A stretch of 64,000 bases of DNA from Pleurodeles waltl (Eukaryota; Chordata; Amphibia; Caudata; Salamandridae), in NCBI RefSeq assembly GCF_031143425.1, contig NC_090440.1:1267265123-1267329122 (forward strand). Direction: 5' to 3'. A program made the position numbers and the translations under genes. The notes beneath the pieces were generated by a model, which searched no databases, was not told the DNA's origin, and saw only the letters and a program-made list of their open reading frames with translations. Of the stretch, positions 23,401 to 34,599 are shown one piece after another (position 1 is the stretch's first letter; each line of letters opens with the position of its first letter).

Positions 23401-24085
23401 AAACGAGATACATAACGTAATTGCATTAAGACCACTCAAGTATTGGGTTCGGCTTTGGACTTCTGAGCATTTGTCCACTCTCCAGATAGCATTAGAAGAG
23501 TTTTTAGTAGATGATTGTGCATTAAAGATCCCTTGGTTGAGACACATTAGAGATATGTGTGCACTTCTTAATATGGAAGAGGTGTGGAGTGCTCCTCAGA
23601 ATCTGACCAAGGAAGTAAAAGAGCGCATAAATAGGTGCTATTGGGAGAATATTTTGGTCCAAACATGGTATAATAATAAAGGTAGTCGGACCCTGCAGTT
23701 TCTAGACCATAAATGTAGTCCCAAATTTGAGGCATATATGGACAATGTTAATCCTCCCTATGCTAAAGTGCTTTATATTAAGTTCAGGTTAGGGATCCTC
23801 CCACTCAAGTCATTCACTGTGAGATGGAGAGCGGAGGACCGGAATTTAATATTTTGTAATTTTTGTAAAAAAAACACAGAGTCACTTGCGCACTTTATGT
23901 TCTTTTGCCCTAGATATGTGGCCCCGAGGAAGAAGTGGATTGCCCCGTTATGCAGATTATTGGGGATAAGGGAATGGAATATAGCATTGCACTTAATGAT
24001 AACTGATACAAACGATAAAATAGTTTTTTCATTTGCAAGATATCTGCAAAGTGCATGGGCTAGAATAACTAGAGAATTGTTATAA
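20419..24085 (+). pseudogene. LINE ORF2: AP endonuclease plus reverse transcriptase (broken)
   Basis: Order: AP-like endonuclease (RLLSWNVAGL near 20611-20645, ILLQETW near 20700, VAGDFNMHL near 21035-21060, SHLDYVLVDD near 21265-21295, SDSDHYALS near 21335-21360); linker; RT (KGKARGLDGIPADLF near 22192-22230, NYRPISLLDVSQKIF near 22378-22420, DFQAGF before the stop at 22498, VAFIDLKAAF near 22582-22612, GVRQGCILAPTLFNLY near 22770-22815); palm box FADN at about 22897-22908 where YADD or FADD is expected; thumb; C-terminal zinc-binding region FCNFCKK...HFMFFC near 23850-23910. The gene is broken by a frameshift near 20820, a MITE at 21524-21679, stops near 22498 and 22521 and a frameshift near 22640. 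The last 482 codons (22637-24085) are open. Confidence 0.9.
21524..21679. mobile_element. 156-bp palindromic MITE inside LINE ORF2
   Basis: The left arm GGCCCACATTTATACTTTTT and the reverse complement of the right arm GGCCCATATTTATACTTTTT match at all but one position. Pairing continues through TAG[C/T]GCCGCATTTGCG, so nearly the whole element is an inverted repeat around a short centre. The triplet TCT flanks it on both sides (21521-21523, 21680-21682), a 3-bp duplication as for Harbinger elements. It cuts the linker between the endonuclease and RT domains. Confidence 0.88.
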
Positions 24086-24388
24086 TTGTATGTTTTAAAA
24101 TATTGGTCTTAGTTATTTATTATAATAACTTACTATTCGATTTGACTGGAATAAGATAATGAGTCATTGACCTTTTATATTTAAAATGATAGGATTTTAA
24201 GATTGAAAGAATAATAATGTTTGTATTGTATTGTCTTAAAATTATGTGATTTTAAAATTCATTTAGGGTTTTTTAATGTATAATGTGGTATTTTGTTTAT
24301 TCTTCTTTTCTGCAAATTGATATGTTGTTTAACTATGTCATGGTGTTTAATTGTTCACTTTTATGGCTTTTCAGCTGAAATAAAGTAA
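24086..24388 (+). other. LINE 3' UTR
   Basis: A 300-bp AT-rich tail after the ORF2 stop at 24085, with AAATAAAG-like sequence (GAAATAAAG near 24376) just before the junction with Gypsy A. There is no poly(A) tail or obvious terminal microsatellite. Confidence 0.7.
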
Positions 24389-25995
24389 ATGATGGGTTCC
24401 TGGTAGTCCGCAAATTCACCAAATAGGTGACATCACTCTTGTGCTCCACTACCTCAAATGGCCCAGTCCACTTATCCTAGAGAGCCCTAGGCTTCACTTG
24501 GGACATTACCCCCACTTTCTGGCCAGGCTGAAACACAACCAGAGTGGCATTCTTGTCATACCAGTGCTTCATATCTTCCTAGCTTGCTTCTAGGTTCTCT
24601 TGGGCAAGCTTCCTGAAGTGGGCTGTCTGGTTCCTAAAGGCCAGCATGTAACTGAATACATCCTGGGGTGGTTTACTGAAGGCTTTCTTCAAGCCTTCCT
24701 TAACCAGGCTCAACAGTCCCCTGACAGGGTGGCTATACAGTAACTCAGAAGGGCTAAATCCAAGACCCTTCTGAGACACCTCCCGTAGGGGAAAGGAAGG
24801 CATGGCAAGAGGACGTCCCACTTATGCCTAAAGGGCTCTGACAAGCCCATGATCATGCTCTTTAAAGTGTGGTTCAATCTCTCAACCAGACCGTTAATTT
24901 GGGTTTGAAAAGGAGTGAGAACTTATATATCACCCTACACTCCTCCCACAGAGACTTCATATAAGTTGGTATAAAATTGGTACCCCTATCAGATACCACC
25001 TCCTTGGGGAACCCCATGCAGGTAAAATCCCCCATCATTGCACGTCCTACCACAGGGGAGGTGATTGACCTCAAATGAATGGCTTCTGGGTACCAGGTGG
25101 CATGGTCTACCAAGACCAGGATGAACCTGTTGCCCATGGCTGTCTTGGGATCCAGAGGCCCCACAATGTCAAAACCAACCCTTTCAAAAGAAAAGGTTGG
25201 AGCAAAGCCTTACATTTCCCCCCACTCTTACCACTTGCATAACAAGTTTGGCAAGGCCAACAGTGTGCATCTGAATGCCTGAGCATTTGGGGCCAGTAAA
25301 AGTGGGTGACAAACCGTTCAAAGGTATTGTCCTCCCAAATGACCAGCTAAAGACAATAATGAGTCAAACCAGTAGTAAGGCTCTGAAGCACTGTGGTACC
25401 ATCAGCACACAGGCTGACTCATGGTCAGCAACCTTAGGCTCACTATATAAGAGGCTGTCCTCCCAGTAGATCAAGTGTGATACAGGCTCCTTGACAGACG
25501 CCTGGTTTGCAGCCTGCTGCCGCAAACCCTTCAGAGTTGGGCATGTCTTCAGTGCCTCACAGAATGTTTCCCCATGGGTCCCTCTTCCTGCTGCCACTCA
25601 GTCTGCTCAGGAAACTCCCCCAGTTCAGCCACCTGTTCCCCTGTTGGCTCCGGGGTGAAGTACAGGGGGATCTATCTGTTCTTCAGATACCAGGTGACTT
25701 CTCGCAATAGTCACACTGGCCCCTGTGTCTCTCAGAGTCTCCACCCTCTGTCCATTAATGGTCACCCACAGTCTGTACTTTTTAGTGTTTTCAGGCACAA
25801 GAGTTCTCTGGAGCATCTCACTGTTCCCCAGTACGACAAGGGTCACCTCAGCTGGCTCCCACCCACTTGGAACCAACTCCTCTCCAAGCATTACACTGGC
25901 CAAACCCTGTGACTGAGCACCAGTAGGTGCTGGTGTCCACTTGGGACCCCCCCTCACATGACCCACATGGTCACATGTATAACACTGGCGAGGAC
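24389..25995 (-). pseudogene. Gypsy A gag end, protease and integrase (broken)
   Basis: Minus strand from 25995: zinc-knuckle remnant CYTCDHVGHV (about 25960-25990, last Cys replaced by Arg), aspartic protease with LRDTGASVTIA near 25690-25730, spacer, integrase zinc region with CQTCYASGK near 25235-25265, core with VLVDHATWYPEAIHLRS near 25080-25130, VVSDRGTNF near 24970-25000 and, one frame over, NGLVERLNHTLK near 24860-24897, then GPFEVVEHKSDVTYLVNLRT before the LINE junction. Protease lies directly before integrase, with RT downstream beyond the LINE. Frameshifts near 24920, 24840 and 24580, plus stops, make it inactive. Confidence 0.85.
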
Positions 25996-28900
25996 TGGAG
26001 AAAGTAGCCTCTTTCTAGCATGGTTGCCCCCATTTTTGGCCTGTTTGTCAGTGTGTTTTTTACTGTCTCACTGGGATCCTGCTAACCAGGACCCCAGTGC
26101 TCATAGTTTAAACCCTATTTGTCAGTATGTTTTTACTGTCTCACTGGGATCCTGCTAGCCAGGAACCCAGTGCTCATAGTTTGTAGCCTATGTGTGTTGT
26201 CAGTATGCTTGACTGAGTCACTGGAGTTCTGCTAACCAGAACTCCAGTCCTTATGCTCTCTCTCTGTACCAAATCTGTCACTATAGTTTAGTGACTCCAT
26301 ATTCCAATTCTGATTGTCACACTGGACCCCCTTTATAAGTGCTTAGTATATGGTAACTAGGTACCCGGAGCATTGGGATTCCCGGAGATTCTTACGGGCT
26401 GCAGCATTTCTTTTGCCACCCATAATGAGCTCATCCAAACCTTTCACAGGACTGCCAATGCAGCCTGAGTGAAATAGTGCACACACTATTTCACAGCCAT
26501 TTTCACTGCACCAGGTAACTTATAAGAAACCTATATGTCTAACCTTCATTTATTGAAAACTAGGTGCAAAGTCACTGTATATGAGGGCACCCTTGTACTA
26601 GCAAAGGTGCCCCCACATTGTCCAGGGCCAATTCCCCTGACTTCGTGAGTGCGAGGACACCATTATAAGCGTGCACTACATATATGTCGATACATAAATG
26701 TAGCTTCACAACTGTAACTCTGAATATGGCCATGTGAGGTGTGTAAGATTGTGTAATTGAACCCCCAATCCAAATCTGGTATTGGGGGCCAATTCCATGC
26801 ACCCTGGGGTCTCCACCATGGACCCCCAGTACTGCCATACCAGCTCTCTGAGGTTCCCACTGCAGCCCCAGCTGCTGCCACCTCACAGACAGGTTTCTGT
26901 CCTCTTGGGGATTGAGCAGCTCAACCCCAGGAAGGCAGAGCAATGCATTTCCTTTAGGAGAGGGATGTTGCACCCTCTTCCACTGGAAATAGGTGTTACA
27001 GGCATAGGAGGGGTATCCTCCCAGAGCCTCTGGAAATGCTTTCAATGGCACAAACAGTGTGCTCCTTGCATAATCCAGTCTACACTGGTTCAGGGACCCC
27101 AAGTCCCTGCTCTGGCGCAAAACAGGACAAAGGAAAAGGGAGTGACTACTCCCCTGTCCATCACCACCCCAGGGGTGCTGCCCAGAGCTCCTCCAGAGTA
27201 TCCCTGGCATTAGCCATCTTGGATTTCAAGGTGTGGGGACCCTCTGCTTACCTCTGAGTGGCCAGTGCCAGCAGGTCACACCAGAGACCCCTCCTGATAG
27301 GTGCATACCTGGGTAGGTAGCCAATCCCCCTCTCAGGGCTATTTAGGGTCTCATATCTGGATGTTTCCTCAGATTCGAGTTGCAAGATTTCTCCTGGAGT
27401 CCTGTGCATCCCCTGCTTCTGCTTAGACTGTCGGATCAACCGCAGACTGCTCCAGGAACCACTGTAACTGCCACAAAGTATCCAGGAAGACTCTTGTGAC
27501 CTGCAACTTTAGCTCCAGCCAGCAATTGCAACAATATCCAAGGTGTGCACACCCTGAGGACTGCCTGTCTTCACCCTGCACCAGAAAAACTGAAGGAATC
27601 TCCTGTGGAGTGACAGAGTCACCTCCCTGCTTCAGCAGGCACCTCTCTGTGACGACAATCGGTACGCTGGGACTCCTCTCCTGTCACAGAGTGTGATCCT
27701 TGGAACACAGATGGTGGACCGAAGTGACCCAGACTGTTCAAAGGTCCAGCTGTCCAAATTTGGTGGAGGTAAGAGCTTGCCTCCCCGTGCAGCGACAGAA
27801 GCCCTGTGCACCACGTCTTCTGCAGCTTCTTGGGCCTCTGTGCACTTCTTCCAAATGTTCTTCATGCACAGCATAGCCCATGTCTTCAGCACTCCATTCT
27901 GCGATGCACAACTCTTGGAGTTCTTCTCTGGTGGCGTGGGATCCTCCAGTGTAGTGCTGTGATGACTGCACTTTGCAACTCCTTTGTTCCTGTGTTCTGG
28001 GTCTCCCGTGGGTGCTGCCTGGTCTCCCGAGTGCTCTCTGAATTGCTAAAAGCCCCCTCTGTCTCCTCAGTCTGAGTTGAGACCCCCAGGTCCCTATTGG
28101 GTTCAGGCAGCTCCTCTTTGGCGCAAACCACGTACTTGCGTGAACCAAGACTTGTTGGCAGAAACAGCAACGCAAAGAGCCTGCATCCAACAACTTGACG
28201 TGTGACATCTCTTGCACCAAGCAGGATCCCACAGCTCTCTTCTTTGGTGCATTTCTGTACTTTTCTTCCAATCGGAGAATCCACTTTTGCACCTTCTTCC
28301 AGGTGGGCAGGGGCTCCTGTTCTTCCTGGACTCTTCATTGACTTCTGGACTTTGTCTCCTCTCTCCACAGCTCTTCAGGTCCAGGAATCCACCGTTTGTT
28401 GCTTGCAGTCTTGCTTAGTTCTTGCATAATTCTTCGTCACGACTTGTAGTGTGTTCTGAGAAAATGTGCTATACATTACTCCTGCTTTCCTGGGCTCTGG
28501 GGTGGGGTACATTACTTACCTTTGGTATTTTCCTACACTCCCAACACCCCTCTACACACTACACTTGCCTAGGGGGGAATTTGACATTTCCATTCCACTA
28601 TTTTAGTATATGGTTTGTGTTGCCCCTAGGCCTATTGCAATATATTATATTTTCTACTGTTTGCACTATTCTATTCCTGTTTGCTTACCTGATTTTGGTC
28701 ACTAGTGTATATATTGTGTATAATAATACTTACCTCCAGAAAAAGTATTGCCTCATATATATTTTTGGACTGATGTCACTAAAATAAAGTACCTTTTTTA
28801 TTTGTAACACTGAGTAGTAGTATTGTCATTTATTGTGTATAAGTACTGTGTGACTACAGTGGTACTGCAGGAGCTTTGCACGTCTCCTAGTTCAGCCTTG

Positions 28901-29036
28901 GCTGCTCTGCTGCAGCTATTCCTAGACTACCTAAGCTGCTAGACACTGCCTACATTTCACTAATATGGGATAACTGGACCTGGTATAAGGTGTAAGTACC
29001 TTAGGTACCCACCACAAACCAGGCCAGCCTCCTACA
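25996..29036 (+). mobile_element. Solo LTR-B, 3.04 kb, inserted in Gypsy A gag
   Basis: It starts TGGAGAAAGTAGCC, a worn form of the TGTAGGAAAGTACC start at 38121, and ends GGCCAGCCTCCTACA (29022-29036). It is collinear with the LTRs of Gypsy B over nearly 3 kb, including CACTGGGATCCTGCTA, TTACGGGCTGCAGCATTTC, CCCAGTACTGCCA and the terminal CTAAGCTGCTAGA. No internal region is present, so it is a solo LTR left by recombination. AGGAC (25991-25995) and AGTAC (29037-29041) flank it, a 5-bp duplication with one change. Gypsy A gag is in frame across the excised site. Confidence 0.85.
28782..28789 (+). terminator. Poly(A) signal in solo LTR-B
   Basis: AAAATAAAG followed by a T-rich stretch occurs at the same LTR position as CAAATAAATACC near 32749 and CAAATAAACTACC near 40840. 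Conservation in all three LTRs supports this as the R/U5 polyadenylation signal. Confidence 0.6.
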
Positions 29037-30226
29037 AGTACACCCCTCTGCAGGTTTCCCTTTAGAAGACCAAGGCTTCTTTTCAACTGGGGGCTGGGAT
29101 TCCTTAACCTGGGATCTAGGTTGGGGTCCTTTTGAAAACTCCCCCTGTTTATCCTTACCCCCCTTATTCTTCTGAGATGGACCCTGCCCACCCTTGGTGT
29201 GGTCTCCCCCATAACTCCTTTTGGATCCTGCTGCTCTCCCAACAGTCTGTTTAATGCGCAAGCTTCCTGGGGTCAGTCACCTTACTGTCAATTAGGTGCT
29301 GGCACAGCTCTAGGAAATAAAGACTGTACAAGTGCTCCCAAGCAGTCAGTTGCAAAGCCCCTCATAAGTTGTTACCTTACTGCCCTTCACCCAACCATCC
29401 AGTGACCTGCAAAAAGAGTCAACACACTCCAACCATGTTTGGGATTTTTTCTTTTTGTAGAACCTAAACTTGTCCTTATACTGCTCAGGGGTGGGACCAT
29501 ACCTTGTGAGTAGAGCGCCCTTCATGATAGAGTAAGTGAGCCCCTGAGGATCCCCTGAGGATGTCAGAGTATCCCTCCCCTTTACTTCCAAGTGCTTTCA
29601 CAGACATGCCACCCAATGTGCTTCAGGGACCATGTTCATGTGGAGAGCAGACTCATACCCCTTAAACCACAAGTATATGTCCTACATTTTATAATCCTCC
29701 ACAAGGTCTTTAGGAATGTGCAAGCTCCTCTCAGACTGCACTGTGGTATTGCTACCAACATCTCTGATAGACTGGCTCCTCTGATCTAGTTCCTTCAAAC
29801 TAAGCTCATGAGCCAGGAGCATCTTCTTCTCTTCCATGGCCAGCCTCCTCTACCCCATTTCTCTCTCCATTTTCATTCTAAGCTTCTCTAACCCCAAATG
29901 GTGAGCCTTCGCTGCCTGTCTGTCCTGCAACTCTTCAAGAGTTAGACCCTTGGATGACACACTCCTGTTCTGGAGACCCTCCCCCCAGACAGAACAGGTA
30001 CATCCATACTCTGCACCTCCTCACCCTCCTGCTCCTCTGTGTGCCCCCCAGACTCCTTGGCTGCCACCCAAGCCCTCAATGCCTTTTGCAGCTCTTCCTT
30101 CCTGGCAGAGCTCCAGATTGGGCAGGCAAGATCCTTACAAAACTGTTTCAGTTGATCAACTGTATAACTCTCCAGCTTCTCCAACTCAAAAACAGCTACA
30201 ACTGGTGCATCATCAGATTAAGACAT
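29037..30226 (-). pseudogene. Gypsy A gag (broken)
   Basis: Minus strand, probable start ATG at 30226 with a stop two codons later, then an open acidic region (ELEKLESYTVDQLKQFCKDL near 30130-30185). Continuing through several frames: MKMEREMG and MEEKKMLLAHELSLKEL near 29790-29880 (charged, coiled-coil-like), then a capsid-like segment with MKGALLTRYGPTPEQYKDKF near 29470-29530 and TWLECVDSFCRSLDGWV near 29390-29440, then a basic, Ser/Gly-rich tail (GGDHTKGGQGPSQKNKGGKD) up to the LTR-B insertion. The zinc knuckle lies beyond the insertion. The capsid segment resembles the SCAN-like region of Gmr1-type gag. There are several stops. Confidence 0.75.
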
Positions 30227-30450
30227 GTTGGTAAGGTTCACTCAAAAATGCAAAGTTCCAAAAAAAACAGAAAGTTCCCAAGAGAAGTTCAAAAATCAAA
30301 AACCACAAAAATATGGAAACAGGAGAAAGTCCAAAAAGAGAAAAAGCAAACAACACAAAGACACGTAGTATGTGCTCACATAACGGTCTGCACTGAAAAC
30401 AGTAGTGTACACTTAATCACTCTGTGTCAAATACAAATAAAAGTCCAATC

Positions 30451-30468
30451 CTCATTGCTGATCACCAA
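30451..30468 (-). promoter_or_regulatory. Primer-binding site of Gypsy A
   Basis: On the minus strand the 5' LTR ends ...TTTCTAACA and is followed at once by TTGGTGATCAGCAATGAG. TGG within two bases of the LTR end is where a tRNA primer normally pairs. I cannot name the tRNA by eye. Confidence 0.55.
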
Positions 30469-30790
30469 TGTTAGAAATGGGGTCTCTGGTTGGCAGTCAG
30501 TTTGTATTCTGTCCAAGCTGGGACCCAAACTCTAGTCAGTGCAATGGAGATAGACACTTAGATAAATGCTGTTCACCCCCTTGGTAGCTTGGCACAAGCA
30601 GTCAGGCTTATTTCAAAGGCAATGTGTAAAGTATCTGTACCAACACACACAGTAATACAGTGAAAACACTACAAAATTGGACACCACATCAGTTTAGAAA
30701 AATAGGTAATAATTATCTAAATCAAACAAGGCTAAAACGACAAAAATCCAACATACACAACTCAAGGTATATATTTTCAAAAGAATAAGG
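30469..30790 (-). repeat. 5' LTR of Gypsy A, inner part (R/U5 side)
   Basis: It begins TGTTAGAAATGGGGTCTC on the plus strand (the LTR 3' end on the minus strand) and matches 14617-14940 closely, including CAGTCAGTTTG, AGTCAGGCTTAT and ACAGTGAAAACACTACAAAA. It stops at AAAAGAATAAGG, where the hairpin-rich element starts. Confidence 0.85.
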
Positions 30791-31286
30791 ACCAGATTCA
30801 TGGAAAAATGGTGCAGTGCCAAAATTGGCAGTGCTGTGCTGCGTCACTTTAGAAATGCAGGGTTGCGCCGTATTTAAGTGAATACGGCGCACCCCTGTGT
30901 TGTCCCCTGCGCTGGCACTAAATTTAGCTGCCAGCGCCAACAGAGGCATCCTTGTACCATTGTGCAAGGGGTTTGATTGTTTATGTGTGGGAAGGTGTCC
31001 CTTCCTGCACATAAACAATCACTAATGGCACTTTGACACTTCTGTGTGTGCTGCACAATGCAGCACACACAGAAGTGTCAAAGCATAATTTTCAAATGTT
31101 TGTTTATGTGCAGGAAGGGGCACCTTCCTGCACATAAACAATCCTTTCTGGCATTTTGCTTTTTCTATGTGTGCTGCAAAATGCACCCTGCTAACGCCAC
31201 CCCTTGGAGTGGTGTTAGATTTTGGAGCTGCCTCATGTTTACGAAATTTCATAAATCTGAGGCAGCCTCAAAATACAATGGGTGTT
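30791..31286. mobile_element. Hairpin-chain repeat element, left part
   Basis: This stretch holds seven consecutive hairpins: 30817-30830 (6-bp arms), 30858-30897 (17-bp arms, one mismatch), 30909-30937 (9-bp arms), 30950-30969 (8, one mismatch), 30975-31020 (21, two mismatches), 31031-31083 (25-bp perfect arms, 3-nt loop) and 31101-31140 (18-bp perfect arms). It interrupts LTR-A and is itself split by Gypsy B at 31287. The remainder resumes after 41086. Related copies lie at about 44960-45290, 45520-45715 and 45960-46228. No coding frame is convincing. Exact ends and target duplication were not found. Confidence 0.75.
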
Positions 31287-32995
31287 TGTAGGAAAGTTCC
31301 ATCTTCCTTGGCACGTTACCCCCATTTTTACCTTTATGTCAGTATGTTTTTGCCTGTCTCACTGCGATCCTGCTGGTCAGGACCCCAGTGCTCATAGTTT
31401 ATGGCCTAATGTGTGTGTCTGTATAGTGCTTGACTGTATCACTGAGGCTCTGCTGATCAGAACCTCAGTGCTTATGCTCTCTCTGCTTTTAAGTTTGTCA
31501 CTGTAGGTTAGTGACTTCATTTAACAATTTCAATTGGCGCAAAGGACATCCCTTATAAGTCCCTAGTATATGGCACCTAGGTACCCAGGACATTGGTGTT
31601 CCAGGAGATCCTTACGGGCTGCAGCATTTCTTTTGCCACCCATAAGGAGCTCAGACAAACCCTTCCATAGGCCTGCCATTGCAGCCTACGAGAAATAGTG
31701 AACACACTATTTCACAGCCATTTTCACTGCACCTAAGTAACTTATAAGTCACTTATATGTCTAACCTTCACTTGATGAAGGTTACTTGCAAAGCTACTAA
31801 GTGTGAGGACACCCTTGCACTAGCAAAGGTGCCCCCACATTGTCCAGGGCCATTTCCCGGGACTTTGTGAGTGTAGGGACGCCATTACACACGTGCACTA
31901 CGTATAGGTCAATACCTATATGTAGCTTCACAACGGTAACTGCAAATATGGCCATTTAAGGTGTCTACTATCATGGAACTGTCCCACCATTCCAAATCTG
32001 GTATTGGGGAGCCAATTCTATGCATTCTGGGGCCTCCACTATGGACCCCCAGTACTGCCAAACCAGCTCTCTGAGGCTTGCACTGCAGCTACAGCTGCTG
32101 CCACCTCACAGAGAGGGTTCTGCCCTCTTGGGGTCTGAGCAGCTCAGTCCCAGAAAGACAAGACAAAGCATTTTCTTTGGGAGCAGTGTGTTACACCCTC
32201 TCCCTTTGGAAATAGGTGTTACAGGCTGGGGAGGGGTAGCCTACCCCAGCTTCAGGAAATGCTTTGAAGGGCACAGATGGTGCCCTCCTTGCATAAGCCA
32301 GTCTACACCGGTTCAGGGACCCTTTGTCCCTGCTCTGGCACGTAACTGGACAAAGGAAAGGAGAGTGACCACTTCCCTGCCCATCACTACCTTGGCACCA
32401 ACGAGGTATAGTGTGTCCTAAGGAAACTAGCAGTACTTTACTCTTGATTTTCTGGTCTCTGAGGAGGGGTTATTTACTTGCTTTACTGAATTCTTACTCT
32501 CCCACTGATTCTGCACACACTACACTTGTCTAGGGAGGGATTTGTGATTCACATTCCACTTTTTTAGTATATGGTTTGTGTTGCCCCTAGACCTATTTTC
32601 TCCTATTGCATTCTATATGATTTCCTACTGTTTACATTGTTCTATGACTATTTACTTGTCTAATTTTGGTGTCTAGTGTATATATTGTGTATAATACTTA
32701 CCTCCAGAAGGAGTATTGTCTATAAGATATTTTGGTACTATGTCACCCAAATAAATACCTTTATTTTTGGTAACATTGAGTATTGTTTTTACTTGTGCAT
32801 AAGTACTGTGTAACTATACGTGGTATTGAATGAGCTTTGCATGTCTCCTAGTTCAGCCTAAGCTGCTCTGCTATAGCTACCTCTATCAGCCTAAGCTGCT
32901 AGAACACTACTACATTCACTAACAAGGGATAACTGGACCTAGGGTAAGGTGTAAGTACCCAAAGTACCCACAACAAACTATGCCAGCCTCCTACA
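31287..32995 (+). repeat. 5' LTR of Gypsy B, with internal deletion
   Basis: It starts TGTAGGAAAGTTCCATC and ends ATGCCAGCCTCCTACA. It is 1709 bp against 2966 bp for the 3' LTR. The two align up to CCATCAC(T/C)ACC near 32390 and resume at GTAGTGTG(C/T)CCTAAGGAAAC near 32408, so about 1.25 kb, corresponding to roughly 39220-40490, has been deleted. The poly(A) signal CAAATAAATACC lies near 32749. Confidence 0.88.
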
Positions 32996-33330
32996 TAGGT
33001 GGTGCAGTAGTGGGATAAGTACTTGCAATTGCTTCACCACTTTGTTACCTGTGCTTTTCACAAGAAAAGCTTGCTCCATTACTTAGAGCATACATAATAT
33101 ATACCTAGAAACAATTTACTTACTTTCTTAAAAGTTCTGTTTAATTTTGCAAAAGTTTTTCAAAGTTCTGAAAAGATTTCTTCTTTTCTCTAAAACGTTA
33201 GCTCTGTTATTCTATTACCTTTTTACTCACTTTCCCAAGACGTTTTTCTTTCAATATATCTTCTGTAGATGCTACCCCTAGAGTTGTGAAAACAACATAT
33301 GAGAATCTAAACTTTAAAAGTTTGAGGGGA
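32996..33330 (+). other. Leader of Gypsy B
   Basis: TAGGTGGTGCAGTAGTGGG follows the LTR end directly. The TGG-containing start is the expected place for a tRNA primer, but the match is not clear. The rest is T-rich, with repeated AAAGTTCT motifs (33131, 33160), and leads into gag without an open frame. Confidence 0.5.
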
Positions 33331-34560
33331 CTATATATTGAAAGAATTTTAGGGATTGGGAAGAACCCCAATAAGGATTACCTCTTAAATCTTCTCCCCC
33401 AAGATGACCAGGGACTCAGCACTGGTCTAGGATAGACAGGGGAAGCAGAAGCGGCTAACTCCAACCAGGAAGGCTCAGTGGAGCATGATGACAATCCTGG
33501 GGAGGGTCCTTCCACAGACCTATCTCTCAACAAGCCTCCTAGTATAACTGGTAGTGGGAAGGGTTTACACACAAGTAGGGCTCCCTTCACCTCTAGAGGC
33601 CAGGTCACTAGAGTGGCCCCTGTTGGAGATAGGTCTGCCTCTGCACACTCTCATGTTACCTCTGTTTCAGAGGCTTCACATAATTCTAACCCTGAGGACC
33701 AGTCCCTAGAAAGGGAACTCAGAAAGCTGAGGTTAGAGGAGGCCAGACAGAGGCTCATGCAGTAACAGTTGGCCTTAGGCAGGGAAACCTGGCTGTGGAA
33801 AAGGAAAGGCAGGGTTTGGGGTTAGTTCCCCATGGTGGCAGCAGCAGTTTTAGAAATTGAAATGTTAGGGAACCTTCATTTGACTCTAGAAATCTGCACA
33901 AATGTGTCCCTCCTTACAGGATGGTGATGACATCTACAAGAGGTTTGCTGCAGACTTCTTATTGTCAGAGAGGATGATGCAGATAACTATCAAATTCTTA
34001 AAAATGCACTCTTGGATGGTCTGGGCTTAACCACTGAACAGTATATACTGACGTTCAGAGAGACCAGAAAGGAGTCAGCACAGGACTGGACAGACTTTGT
34101 AGACTGTTCTGTGAAGGCCCTAGAAGGCTGATTCAATGGCAGTAAGGTGAATGACTATTAAACCTTAATTCTGAGAGAGCATATTTTGAATAATTGTGTG
34201 TCTGACTTGTTACATCAGTATCTTGTGGACTCAGATCTGACCTCTCCCCAAGAATTGGGAAAGAAGGCAGACAAATGGGTCAGAACAAGGGTGAGCAGAA
34301 AAGCTCATTCAGGGGGTGACAAGGATGGCAAGAAGAAGGATGGTAAGTCACATGACAAGGGTGGGGACAAAGATAAAAAATCCTCAGAGTCTTCATCAGG
34401 TCCACCAAAATCCTCTTGGGGTGGTGGCTCCAAATCCTCTTCTCACAAAGAATAGAAACCTTGGTGTTATTTGTGTAGAGCCAAAGACCATTGGGCAACT
34501 GACAGTCATTGTCCAAAAAAGAAACACCAAACCTCCCACCACCACAACCCTAACTGCAAC
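33331..34560 (+). pseudogene. Gypsy B gag (broken)
   Basis: Open pieces in order: 33478-33765 (HDDNPGEGPSTDLSL near the start, ending in a charged helix ELRKLRLEEARQRLMQ), then a stop. A capsid-like stretch follows near 33970-34130 (ILKNALLDGLGLTTEQYILT, AQDWTDFVDCSVKAL), then LREHILNNCVSDLLHQYLV and a basic, Gly/Ser-rich tail to 34455 (GGDKDKKSSESSSG), a stop, and a CYLCRAKDHWATDSHC zinc knuckle near 34466-34514. The capsid region resembles SCAN-like gag of Gmr1 elements. It is a counterpart of the gag at 29037-30226. At least three stops and two frame changes. Confidence 0.75.
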
Positions 34561-34599
34561 AGCTAGTGCCCCTAGTAATAGCAGTGGTAGTGGGAAAAA

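Larger units (their letters stand above)
18485..24388 (+). mobile_element. LINE-1 of window: APE-type non-LTR retrotransposon in Gypsy A
   Basis: Plus-strand non-LTR element: GC-rich tandem 5' monomers, ORF1, ORF2 with endonuclease and RT, AT-rich 3' UTR ending near TGAAATAAAGTAAATGATG (24385). It interrupts the integrase C-terminus of Gypsy A. The interrupted Gypsy frame reads VTYLVNLRTTRNP on the right side and LRVLHVNHLKPHF on the left, contiguous in the intact relative at 36495-36560. Flanks ATGGTTCTGG (left, about 18474) and ATGGGTTCCTGG (right, about 24385) look like a worn 10-12-bp target duplication. It appears to be full length. Clade (CR1/Vingi/I-like) is not resolved by eye. Confidence 0.85.

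Noticed and set aside
26572..28368. Long minus-strand open frames (212, 184 and 160 codons) in the solo LTR-B
   Set aside because: They overlap open frames on the other strand in a GC-balanced LTR and carry no domain; most likely shadows.
31031..31083. Perfect 25-bp stem as a transcription terminator or microRNA precursor
   Set aside because: It is one stem in a transposable-element hairpin chain; there is no U-tract or evidence of a separate transcript.
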